Assembly: GCF_000485595.1 (NCBI RefSeq) | Contig: NW_014578176.1 | Coordinates: forward strand, 18,053 to 46,417 | Length of the DNA stretch: 28,365 bases | Reading direction: 5' to 3' | From: Priapulus caudatus | Taxonomy: Eukaryota; Priapulida; Priapulimorpha; Priapulimorphida; Priapulidae | Part shown: positions 18,236-28,207 of the stretch, piece after piece | Layout of the letters: every line of letters begins with the position of its first letter | Position numbering within the stretch: position 1 is the first letter of the stretch | The notes under the pieces: model-generated | Told to the model about the DNA's origin: nothing | Seen by the model: the letters and a program-made list of their open reading frames with translations, nothing else | The model's database searches: none | Position numbers and translations under genes: made by a program

Positions 18236-18840
18236 TGTCTACCTGTATGTATGTGCACATATATGTTTATGCGTGAACGTGTACAGTACCTTCTTTCCGC
18301 CATGTTTTGCCGTCATTACATCACGTCCATTAACTGACTTTATTTCGAACTTCCTTCCAGTGAACACTTCACGTCAAGAGCGCATGCATTCCATTTGTTT
18401 AATGGCTACCCAAGCCATTCCCCGCTGTATGTTCATATCGGCGTGTGTCAATGTTTGATGTTTGTTATGCATTTTAATGCAAGTGACTTTCACCGATGAG
18501 TAGATGTCCGTAGCGTGGCCGATAAATAATTCAAGCGCATGATCGGCGCGAGGTTTGGGAGCCTGCATGCTATAATTATCGATGGCGTACTATCTGCTCC
18601 TATATACTATATATCTGCGAAATTGGCTTTTGCATAATTTCCGTTTGCGAAACGCGCTGTATTCTTTCGCGTCTAACCGTAATGTGTTTCGCGTAATGCA
18701 CTTATAATAATTGTTAATTGTTCCATTTGCGTCGCGTTTCTTTAATCCGATTTCAGCGCGTGCGGGATCGTCTGGGAGGCGGCGTGACGTCCGTACGCGA
18801 CGTTGACGATGGAGAGCGCGTGCATGTATTTAATGGTGAA
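18236..18840. other. No gene recognised
   Basis: About 600 bp of mixed to AT-rich DNA with only short unsupported frames. Confidence 0.5.
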
Positions 18841-18854
18841 TAATTGCTCATAAG

Positions 18855-18956
18855 TGTGCGTGCGTGCGTTTGTGTGCGAAGCAAATGCGCATTGTATGTG
18901 TGTGTGTGTATGTGTGTGTGTGTATGTGTGTGTGTGTAATATATATATATATATAT
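18855..18956. repeat. GT then AT microsatellite
   Basis: GCGT and (GT)n with TATG steps to 18937, then (AT)n to 18956, where segment X copy C begins. In copies A and B this AT run follows an LTR instead. Confidence 0.92.
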
Positions 18957-21455
18957 TGTAGACAAATACCTGGTTAACACGTCGTCTGATAGCGCCTGTG
19001 ATATTATCAGGAGTCTATCAATAATATCTATAATTGTAGACTCCTGATATTATCAGTAATAAGCTGACATACTGATTGGTGCAAGGCAAGGAGACGAAAT
19101 GCACAATTAATACGTTCTACAAATCTCTCTATCATCAAAGCGCTGGAAACATTATGTTGTAGCACAAACCACTTGCCGTGATGAATTGTTCCAAGTAGTA
19201 GCAGAACGCAGGCCATTAGTAAGAAAAGTCGATGTTGCGAAGGATTGCTTTAATGAATTATTCGAGTGATTGATGGATTTTAAAGTAGTATTTCGCTCTG
19301 ATAAGTTGTGTTTCTTTTCCTGGCGTTTATTCTTAGATTTTCCTATTCAGCGTGGTGACGTGCGACAAATATGATGGAAGAAATAATCGCGTTTTCGCGT
19401 AACAAGCAGCATACGCACCGTTCACGATTAACTCTGTTCGCATTATGAATAATATTGCGCTCTTGCGATATCTTCTGAAATGTGCCACTGAATAACACGT
19501 TGCTACGTCGATTGCGAAAAATGGAGCGTCGCGAGATATCAGGGGAATATTACTGATGTGCGATTATCGTCTCTTAGAAAAACGTGATAGATTTAGTGTT
19601 GTCTTTTCAGTTTTATCGTCTTTTGGCAGCATGCAGATGTCAGAAGAATTAACACGTGATGGATGCCTTAATTAATTTTGAGGCTAACAATCAAGTGGAA
19701 CATGTGGATAATGTCAGAGCGTAGATATTAAAGTTTCAATTTCAAATATCACCCTCCGTCAAACCACGCGAATCCCCTGCTATTAAAATCAGAGTAGCTA
19801 TAACTTCGCGGTGCTGCCACTACGAGTGAAAGCCGCAATTTGCTGCAATATTGCATATAGCATAGCAGGCATTGTTAGAAGAACAGAACCCGCGGTGGCG
19901 TGAATTTCTATTACGTATGCGATCGGAGACGATGAGGTATATGCTCGCGCCTGTTTTTCACAGTCGTTTAGATCGAGGTAAGAGCTGCATGTGTGAGCGT
20001 CCGGTTACACACATATGAGGGTGCAATGATGCTGCAAATGTAGGGAATAATAATTATTAGTATCATCGCCCGAGTGATTATAGGAAATCCTGCACGTTGA
20101 TTGGTCGAGACCTAGGTGATTATTTTTCGATAATCACCTCTAGGGTTTACATTGTAGTGGCGCCAAAAATGGCGGCTAGATTTGTAAATGTTACGGCAAA
20201 TTTTGTCGCGCCAATTTTTTTTTTTACAAAGGAAATTTAAATTAATAAATGATTAATAATTAATTTATTTAAAATAAATTTTCTTTGAAAAAAAAAATTT
20301 ATTAATAAATAATAAATAATTTATTTATTTAAAACAAATTTTCTTTGAAAAAGGTAATCAATCGGGCAATGATACTAAAACAGTTATTCGCCTCAGGCTC
20401 GGTGAATCTTGTTGAATAATCCCCTCGACTTCGTCTCGGGGATTATTCAACAAGATTCACCTCGCCTTCGGCGAATAAGTGTTAATTATTATTTAGGTCG
20501 TAAGCGTACAGAGTTATGCACACCCACAAGAACGATGGATAGCCAGACCTACTTAGGAAAGCGCGCCATGCGTGCATACGTGCGTGTACGCGCACGTGTA
20601 TAACGCTATATAAACACGCGCGCATCGAGGCATGCGCACACGTGGCACACACACACACACACACACAACACACACCCACAGCACACACAACAGAGAGTAT
20701 GCAACAACACACACACACACACACACAGACACACACACCACACACACACACGCGCGCACACAGCACGACCACTCACGCCACGCAACGCACGCACACGCCG
20801 CACAGCACAGCAACCACCACACACCAGCACACACTAGCTCACACACAGTCACACGCAAGCACAGCACGAACGGCGCAGGCGACGCATCTTTGTTATTATC
20901 GGACGCGTTACCCACAAGCCGTGACGTTGTCGTTCTAACGGTCGTGAATAATGTCATAGTTCGCTATATCGACAATGAGCACAATGCAGCTGTGTAATAG
21001 GCAGTGTAGCTCGTATAGTCCGCGTCTATATAGCCTCCTGATAGCATGTGTTTCGTGGCATGGCATACGCCAACTAAACATTCGATATAAAATTGCCTTC
21101 TGGCTACCCGCCACCTCTTTCTCTAATCATCTGATGTGTATAGGTGTAAGTGACACGAGCGTGCGTGTAACCACACCGCCGGCGATCTCATGAATAATTT
21201 ATTTGTCTAATCATTACGCTGCGTCCCTGACAGGCGAACAATTGCGTCAGGCCGTAGGGCGTGCTGGCAACGTGAGCGAAACATGTAAACACGGTGAATC
21301 TGCAACTGTGGCGACACACACCACCACACAACACACCACACACACACAGCACACAGACACACACCACAAACAATCTACACACATATAGCACTCACACTCC
21401 ACACAGCACACACACACCACACAGATAACCACACACACACCACTAACCCACACGG
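18939..21455. repeat. Segment X, copy C
   Basis: Matches copy A at an offset of 9033 bp, later 8987 after a 46-bp length difference. Identity appears complete for long stretches to about 20650. From there to about 21455 the copies differ by frequent one-base insertions and deletions even in non-repeat DNA. It includes the 19-bp hairpin (18999-19055) and the foldback element (about 20058-20478). Its left neighbour is a GT/AT microsatellite and not an LTR. Confidence 0.93.
20384..20478. repeat. 41-bp foldback stem (copy C)
   Basis: Same as 11397-11491: inner 24-bp perfect arms, 13-nt loop, outer arms with four mismatches. Confidence 0.93.
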
Positions 21456-21716
21456 GACTGCTCGCTAGTCCGACAGGCCCATAGTCCGAAAGCCCACTAG
21501 TCCGAAAAACCCACTAGTCCGAAAGCCCACTAGTCCGAAAACCACAGGGATGGGGTATCGATCTATAGTCCTAATGTTTAATTAATTAATGAATTAATTA
21601 TTTTTCAATTAATTAATTAATTTATTTTTAATTTTAATTTTTAATTTTTAAATTTTAATTTCAATTGTAATTTTAAATTTAAATTTTATTTATTTTTTAA
21701 TTGAAATTTTTTGGCT

Positions 21717-21765
21717 ATACTAGTATACTAGTAGTACTAGTAGTACGGTATACTAGTAGTAGCGG
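21717..21765. repeat. Cluster of TACTAGTA palindromes
   Basis: Five ACTAGT sites in about 50 bp, spaced 9-18 bp, in TATACTAGTATACTAGTAGT and what follows. The terminal iterons of the same element also have ACTAGT at their unit junctions. Confidence 0.85.
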
Positions 21766-21835
21766 TTGAGATTCTGCCCCATCCTCACTTGATGCTCGGG
21801 CGTCAATTCAGACTGTATAGACCCTTCTTTAATAT

Positions 21836-21908
21836 TATCAAGAGCTAATAATACCTAATTAATTATTATACCTCATACCTTATTATGAGGTATTATTAGC
21901 TCTTGATA
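21836..21908. repeat. Perfect 21-bp inverted repeat with alternative fold
   Basis: 21836-21856 is the exact reverse complement of 21888-21908. A competing 10-bp hairpin forms between 21868-21877 and 21884-21893, using part of the right arm. Confidence 0.92.
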
Positions 21909-21933
21909 TTTTCATGACCTGTGGTCTGTGCGG

Positions 21934-22069
21934 CCACAAATGTGAAAATCAACCACAAATGTAAAAATAACCACAAATATCATAACATGTCAACCACAAA
22001 TGTAAAAATAACCACAAATGTCATAACATGTCAACCACAAATGTAAAAATGTTGTTTAACCACAAATGT
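21934..22069 (+). repeat. CCACAAATGT repeats with 41-bp higher order
   Basis: Seven copies of CCACAAATGT (one with an A substitution) at 21934, 21953, 21971, 21993, 22012, 22034 and 22060. Alternating spacers give a 41-bp dimer (21971 to 22012, 21993 to 22034). Confidence 0.9.
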
Positions 22070-22104
22070 AAAAACTTTTTCATTGTAAGATAAGTTATTA
22101 TCAG

Positions 22105-22128
22105 ATGTATGTATGTGTGTGGGTGTGT

Positions 22129-22168
<40 letters not shown>

Positions 22169-22172
22169 TGTG

Positions 22173-22212
<40 letters not shown>

Positions 22213-22270
22213 TGTGTGTGAGTGCGTGGGTGTGTGCGTGCGCGCGTGCATGTGTGCGTGCGCGCATGCG
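22105..22270. repeat. (GT)n microsatellite
   Basis: Imperfect GT with GG slips and a GCGC-rich tail. Confidence 0.92.
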
Positions 22271-22620
22271 TGTGTACGTGGCGCGCGTGGCGTGTGTATG
22301 TGAATGTAAGCTGGCGGCGATAAGTGAGATTGCGGGTATTACGAGGGGCGGTATAACGAGGTTTTACCGTAGTCTACAATTTTTGCCACACACCCACACA
22401 CCTAGCCTTCCACACACACCTCTCCCTACATCCCCTAAAAAAAAAAAAAAAAAATGAAAATTAAAAAAAAAATTTAATAAATTAAAATTAATTAATTAAA
22501 ATAAACATTAGGTATAGATCGGTACCCATCCCCTGTGGGTTTCGGACTAGTGGTTTTCGGACTAGTGGCTTTCGGACTAGTGGGTTTTCGGACTAGTGGG
22601 CTTTCGACTCGCGAGCTGTA

Positions 22621-22626
22621 CACCCA

Positions 22627-22659
<33 letters not shown>

Positions 22660-22870
22660 CACACCACACACACACACACCGCACGTCGCACGCACGCCAC
22701 GCACCCCACGCGTACGCACGCCACGCACACGCACACGCGCACGCGCACGCACACGCACACGTACACGGCGCACGCGCACGCGCAACACACACACACACAC
22801 ACACACCACACACACACAACACAACAAGCACTACACACTCACGCACCACACACACGGCGCGCGCGACACG
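22621..22870. repeat. CA/CACG-rich simple sequence
   Basis: (CA)n to 22680, then CGCACG-type repeats, then CA again; irregular like the end of copy C and possibly poorly resolved. A short AT run follows (22881-22900). Confidence 0.88.
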
Positions 22871-22900
22871 CACATATAACGTATATATATATATATATAT

Positions 22901-23930
22901 CATTTACAGTGTTCGCGTGAGATATTAATTACTTTAATTACCTAGCGCTAACTCAAACTCAAAAACACCAAGATTGCTTGCACGGGGGCGTTTGTGTAAA
23001 AACATATTCTACAACCTAGATGGTATAGAACCTATGCTCCGCATCGCTGCCTATATTTCCCGTATGCGCGCTTGTCCAACCATCGGTGGCAGCACGTGTC
23101 TGTTAGCGGAGTCGTGAGAAAGTCGAGAGAAAGTCACCATGAGGCTGTGCGAACATCGTTAGTACGCATAACGGCCACTAGATGGCGCCATTGCGCGAAT
23201 GCATTCCGATACGCGAACTCACAGCACATCTCGTCTGCTCAATCGACCAGGAATGGGGATTAGGATGATCTACGGTGCCGTTGTATTTTCCGACCCTGCC
23301 GCTGACAAAATTCTAATCGAATTCTTCAGTCATTTCACGATCTAGCCTGTATAAAGCCAACGCAGCCGCGCCCCTGGGAGGGGGCGTTGGCAGAATGATT
23401 AATAGTCCTAAAATTAGTTCCAGTAATTTCATCTTAAAATAGGCGATTGTCAGTAACAATCCCAACTTTTAATAGCTCACGCTTGTTAAGCATTTCTGTG
23501 AAACGAAAGTTAGAGAATCACACGAGTTATGTATTTTGGGAATATGAACTTATTTCTAGGTCAACGAATTTTTGTTCGAGTCTGATTCTGTTATTTCCCA
23601 CGTTTTTGAGACAACAAGCCATAGCCCCCCCCCCGCCAACCAGTGGCTCAGTTACATATAAAGCCCACATATTATTGTAATAACATTAAACGTTACGGGC
23701 GGATTAAGTAAACTGCGTGGATTTTATTTTTTACGAATATAAAATTTGGGGGTTCGCACAGCCGGGTCGGTTCGATTGTGCGCAAGCGCAGTTAGCTAGT
23801 TACAGGACAAAACTAACGTGCTCCGTGTGCGCGCGTGCGCACTCTAGTGCGACTATCCACGTGAATATACTTGCACGCGTGCGTGGTACGTCACTGCACG
23901 CATGCGTTTGATCGCTATCACATATTTTTT
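22901..23930. other. Apparently intergenic; no gene recognised
   Basis: About 1 kb of unique-looking DNA. Open frames are below 80 codons with no motif. It contains the CTCF-type site listed separately. Confidence 0.5.
23175..23189 (+). promoter_or_regulatory. CTCF-type binding site
   Basis: CCACTAGATGGCGCC fits the animal CTCF core consensus CCASYAGRKGGCRS at every position. CTCF is a zinc-finger insulator protein of bilaterians. A perfect 14-position match is unlikely at any given site but can occur by chance or within a repeat; binding is inference. Confidence 0.5.
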
Positions 23931-23939
23931 CCAGACGGA

Positions 23940-23990
23940 GTGATATATATCATTATTATTTATTATTATATATATATCATATATATTAGC
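23940..23990. repeat. AT-rich simple sequence
   Basis: TATATATCATTATTATTTAT-like low-complexity DNA. Confidence 0.85.
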
Positions 23991-25020
23991 CTGTAACAGT
24001 AACGGTGGACGCCAGCTGTAAATGCACACGCGCTAATCAGAAGCAATTATTTACTACCATGTATGGTTTCACGTGATTAATTAAACATATACGCGCTGTA
24101 AATCATTAGCCGCCTGTTGAGATCGGGTTCATACGCAGGTGCCCACACGCGCATACACACGCACACGTCCACGCACGCGCAGGCACAGCTTTACGTATAT
24201 GATAGTGACTCACCGTGTCGCATGATACGTGATTAGTGTTGACATAGTAACAATGTAAGATACATCCGGGTCTGCAGCCTTGCGACAAAAATGTTGTATA
24301 TGACAAACATCCGGACTTGCAATCTCTCTCATGCACACACTCCCCCCCCTCTTTCTCTGATAAATTCTCTTCGATGATGAATAAATTTGTGCAATGCCGA
24401 TGTACGGATTGCGATGTTATTGAAACGAATAACCATCGTAGAAGATTGAGTTCAAAATATGAAGCCCGATCGATTTTTGAGTTTTTGTGCGGCATAAAAA
24501 AGCTTAATGCGTGCGTCGTACGTGCTGGGATTTTTCGAACAGAACGGCAAAATTGAGAACATAATGCGATATAATTTGACAAAGAGCGAGAGGCATGCAG
24601 GAATACTCTCGCTATAGTACGGTATAAGTTACATTATACACGCGGAACAAATACGTTCGAAAGTACGAATTATATATGCAAACTTTAATATACAAAGATA
24701 TGACCATCTGCAGTAGGCACATTTCATGTAATTAAAACAAATTTATGCATAATATACAAATGTTAATACATTGCAAATGTACGTTTTCGTAAGATTAGAT
24801 GTATACTGATTTGCAATACTGAAAATTGTCATTTTTAAAGGTAAGAATTCGGCAAAAAACATGTGCATATGAAAAATACCTAGTACCCATTTAGTGCATA
24901 TGTGGACCCGTAATGCACGTAATAAGGCTTTCACTACATTTTTATTTTACAACGTACTAGGAACCAGGCGAACAAAAAGGTTATGCAAATAGAAACCGCT
25001 TACTAAATCTCTAAAACACA
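23991..25020. other. Apparently intergenic; one 158-codon minus-strand frame
   Basis: The frame 24106-24582 (minus) is fairly long and Cys-rich towards its C-terminal half, but has no signal peptide, known domain or regular Cys spacing. It runs into a CA/CG-rich simple sequence at 24140-24190 and overlaps a 79-codon frame on the plus strand (24317-24556). I treat it as chance unless transcript data show otherwise. The rest is AT-rich without features. Confidence 0.4.
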
Positions 25021-25500
25021 ATCGTTAAATGCGTGGGTGTGTCGCTGTGCGCGTCTGCTTGCTTGTGTGCGCGCGCGGTATAGTGTATGAGTGAGCGCGT
25101 GCCTGCCGCGTTGCCTTTCACGCGCGTCCTCGCTTCGTCGCCGCTACCTAAACGGCACCTCGTGATTTCTGAGAGCCGACCGCAGCTCCGCGGCAGCTCC
25201 GATTAACGAGGTGCCATCCCTTAACGCGTTTCCGCGCCGCCACCGGCGTCTTTTATCTGCTTACGGCTGCGATGATCCCCCGTTAGCACGTGGCGATATG
25301 TGTACGGCAAGAGCGGGAACGAGCCGCCGGGGACGAAATGACAGCGTGACGGAATTTTACGTACGGGTACACGTCCGCGTGAGAACACTATACAAGCTGT
25401 TGATATATTTGTTTTCCGTGCTCGTCGTGCAGAACTAATCCATCTATCACTTATACGCACGCGCACACGCACGCACACATGCACGCACACACGCGAACGG
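25021..25500. other. CpG-rich DNA and CA/CG simple sequence; short inverted repeat
   Basis: GTGC-rich at 25030-25110 and ACGC/CACG-rich at 25455-25505. GGCACCTCGT (25154-25163) is inverted at 25206-25215. No gene recognised. Confidence 0.5.
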
Positions 25501-26810
25501 ACACACTCTCGGTGTCTCTTGTTGTAGCAGAAATAAGTGTAATATTCGCTGACAGGTAGTAGATAACTACGTGTCATGCATGCAGTGCACATTCAGACAC
25601 ATGCCGCAGTGATGCATAAAGATTTCATTACCGTATTAAGTGGCTGAAACAGTGTATCAATGTGTTGCAACATTTCATATGCCCTCATTCCAAGGAACAG
25701 CGCGAGGCGTCATATCACTCGCCCACGCAACGTACGGCTATGCGTACGGCGGCAACGTACGGCAACACTGCGACGAGGATAGTGTTTGGGCAGCTTGCCT
25801 GCCTGGCGGGAATCAACAGAACGGTGGCTCCATCTTGAGAAGAAAAAAATCGCGAAATAATTTAGTGTTCGTCTGGCGCGGCTTGACGCAGTCCTCTTAG
25901 AGAAATAGCGCGCGGCAGACGATCGGGCGACCAGTCTCCGTCTCTATACTCGAAGAGGAAAAATTCTCTCCTCGTTCGACCGCCGAGATATATACTGTTT
26001 GCACTGTTGCGCGAACGAATTAAATAGATTTTCGAGGGACTCGATCGCGCGGAAAAATGTAGTATCGGCTCTCACACCGAGAAGTCCTCTCTCATTGTAG
26101 CGTCTTCGTTCTCATTGTGTGCATAGCAGTGGTAGACGACTGGTGCTACCACGACCCCCGCGCTGCGTCTCAACACTGTGTCTCCTCTCTTCCCCCATCG
26201 GCGTGGAGGCATTTCTGGCCCAAGAACATTAATTAAGTTGCTAGCGAGATAACAATTAGGTGAAATCCTCCGAGAAAAGTAAAACGAAGAAAATATTGCA
26301 TCGAGCGTCATCATTAGAGCCGGATCATTGATCTGACGGGGAGGCTGAGCAGCATGGCCAACAACACGAGCATCACTCGGGGCTGCAAAGCGCGGCTGGC
26401 ACGGATATGAATGTACTTCTGTGCTCGCTGCCTGCCGGAGCGCCTGCCAGCACGAGCGTGCGGCAAAAACCGGCGGTTCTCGCCCGGATAGTGCTGTGCT
26501 AGTCGCACGTCGGCCACCTTCGTCGGCACGGACGGCACGGCCCCCACATAGGCAAGATGAAGGCGGCGCTGACAGGTTAGTGATATCTCTACGCGCGAGC
26601 GCGTAGGTGACATCGATAGAAGGCTGGCGTCACGAGAGATACAGAGAGAGAGCTGCATCGTCACGCAGGTGCGACGCTACCTGTAGGATGCTGACAACGC
26701 CGCGGCATGTAGCGTACGCGGGTCTGTGGTCGCGACAACTGCGCGCACGGATAAACGCGGCGCGGGATTTTGTCGATAGATGCTCTACAGCGTCTCGTGG
26801 CGAGCCGACG
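25501..26810. other. Apparently intergenic, CpG-rich in part; no gene recognised
   Basis: Frames up to 116 codons (25640-25900 plus; 26314-26664 minus) have no motif. An ATG in good context at 26354 gives only 18 codons. CpG frequency rises from about 25870 on, so a promoter is possible, but I see no definite TATA or initiator arrangement. Confidence 0.45.
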
Positions 26811-26880
26811 TATGTCGTCGTCGTCGTCGTCGTCGTTGTTGTGGGTGTGGTAGTGTTGGTGGTCGGTGTCGTCATGGGTT

Positions 26881-26925
<45 letters not shown>

Positions 26926-27105
26926 TCATCGTCGCCGTTGTGGTGGTGTTGGTGGTCGGCGTCGTCATGGTCATCGTTGTCGGCGACGTAGTCGTCATCG
27001 TCGCCGTCGTGGTGGTGTTGGTGGTCGGCGTCGTCATGGTCATCGTTGTCGTCGACGTAGTCGTCATCGTCGCCGTCGTGGCGGCGGTGCGGCGGCGGTG
27101 GTAGC
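26811..27105. repeat. GTC/GTT/GTG trinucleotide array with 69-bp units
   Basis: (GTC)n with interruptions. From about 26920 a 69-bp unit is repeated (GTCGCCGTTGTGGTGGTG at 26931, near-identical at 27000 and 27069). All three plus frames and one minus frame are open because of the repeat: Val-rich or Arg-rich on plus, Thr-rich on minus with a 23-residue period. Confidence 0.88.
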
Positions 27106-27274
27106 GTCGCGGCGAGGTTTTACCGTGCATGGCATTAATTTGGCGTAGATTGCACGGCGACGCGTGTTGCGTGACGGACGACGACGATGACGACGATGGC
27201 TGGTGCGTGCGGTGTGTGGTGTCGCTCCCGTATATCTTCGTGTTACCATATGTGATATAGATAGCTGTTATGGA

Positions 27275-27535
27275 GGGAGGGGGGTCACAGAGTTTACGGA
27301 AGTTTTATAGTGGGAGGGTTTTCACCAAGTTTACGTGAGTTTTATGGGAGAGGGGTTGCACCAAGTTTACGTGAGTTTTATGGGGGAGAGGTTGCCACAA
27401 TGTTAACGATTTGAGTTTTATGAGCGGCGGGCGGTTTCACCAAGTTTACGTGAGTTTTATGGGGCAGGGGGTTTCACTGGATTTAACGTGCAGTTTTATA
27501 GGGGGCGTTTTCACCGGAGTTTACGGTTTCGGTTA
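27275..27535 (+). repeat. 37-bp minisatellite, 7 units
   Basis: Units centred on CACCAAGTTTACGTGAGTTT followed by a G-rich run. The AGTTTACG core or a one-base variant is at 27291, 27328, 27364, 27401, 27443, 27481 and 27518, giving spacing of 36-42 bp. Confidence 0.9.
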
Positions 27536-27775
27536 TACACGCATCACTCCGATTATGAAATGGGTAACACCGTCTAGCGATTGAACTGTTAGGAGTAGAC
27601 TGGGGCTTCGATGATTTACTGAGTATTGATTGAGGGTACTTGACTGGGGCGTATTTGATTAGGGGAAATGGATTAGCAGATTGAGTGGTTGATTGGGTTG
27701 TTGTTGAGGCTATTAATGGACGGATTGAGTTGTCATCGCGCGTTGCCTTCTGGATTGTGCGCGCTCCAACACCAC
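27536..27775. other. No gene recognised
   Basis: Includes a loose run of TTGATT/GATTGA motifs at 27590-27700, too irregular to call a repeat. Confidence 0.45.
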
Positions 27776-27850
27776 GACACACACGCACGCATCGCGCAGC
27801 GCACGCACCGCACGCACGCACGCACCGCACGCACACACACACACGCACAC
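27776..27850. repeat. CACG/ACGC microsatellite
   Basis: Imperfect CACGCA/CACCGCA repeats ending in short (CA)n. Confidence 0.88.
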
Positions 27851-28207
27851 CGCTGTGGATACCACTAGCGGGCGCGGCATGCATCGCATCGTCGGCGCGG
27901 GGCGCATGCCGCACGTATCGTAATCGTGATGCGTTGTTTTTGTCCGTGAACGGTGATGGCCTCGTTTCTCGATCTGTACGAGCACATTTATAAATTCTCT
28001 TCGCGGCGGACTACACTAGCGTTTGCATTTGCAAGCGTCGATCGCGGACGCGCATTTTTACCCCCGCAACATCAGCTGCCGACGCCGATGGACGGCGGCC
28101 GTTGAAAATACGAATGGCTCGCGCGCGACTAATCTAGCTGTAGTGCGTGCGGATTTCTGACTGTAGCAGGAAAGGCAGCAGCGTCTCAGGCAGCGCCGGC
28201 TCGGTAG
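27851..28207. other. CpG-rich, no gene recognised
   Basis: GC- and CpG-rich compared with most of the window. It precedes the His/Gln-rich open frame and could be an intron end or 5' untranslated region, without direct support. Confidence 0.4.

Larger units (their letters stand above)
21460..22616. mobile_element. Inverted-repeat element with ACTAGTCCGAAA iterons
   Basis: The ends are inverted copies: left 21460-21579 and right 22503-22616, both starting GCTCGC from the outside. Each arm has four to five tandem units of about 16 bp (TAGTCCGAAAGCCCAC), then a shared block containing GATCTATA and CCTAATGTTT, then AT-rich DNA that also matches in inverted orientation (to about 21640 and from about 22436). 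The 1157-bp element has no transposase frame; its interior holds AT-rich DNA, an ACTAGT cluster, a 21-bp hairpin, an ACCACAAATGT array and a GT microsatellite. CA-rich DNA lies on both outer sides, so it probably entered a CA microsatellite. I cannot read a clear target duplication or name the superfamily. Confidence 0.8.

Noticed and set aside
21934-22069. CRISPR-like array
   Set aside because: The repeats are 10 bp with 8-16 bp spacers that themselves repeat, in eukaryotic transposon-like DNA; no cas genes.
23750-23790. tRNA box B-like GGTTCGATTGT
   Set aside because: No box A at a suitable distance and no terminator; isolated partial match.
24106-24582. 158-codon Cys-containing minus-strand frame
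   Set aside because: No signal peptide, no ordered cysteine pattern, and a simple-sequence stretch inside; likely chance.
27483-27914. 143-codon minus-strand frame
   Set aside because: It overlaps a CACG microsatellite and a minisatellite; composition follows the repeats.
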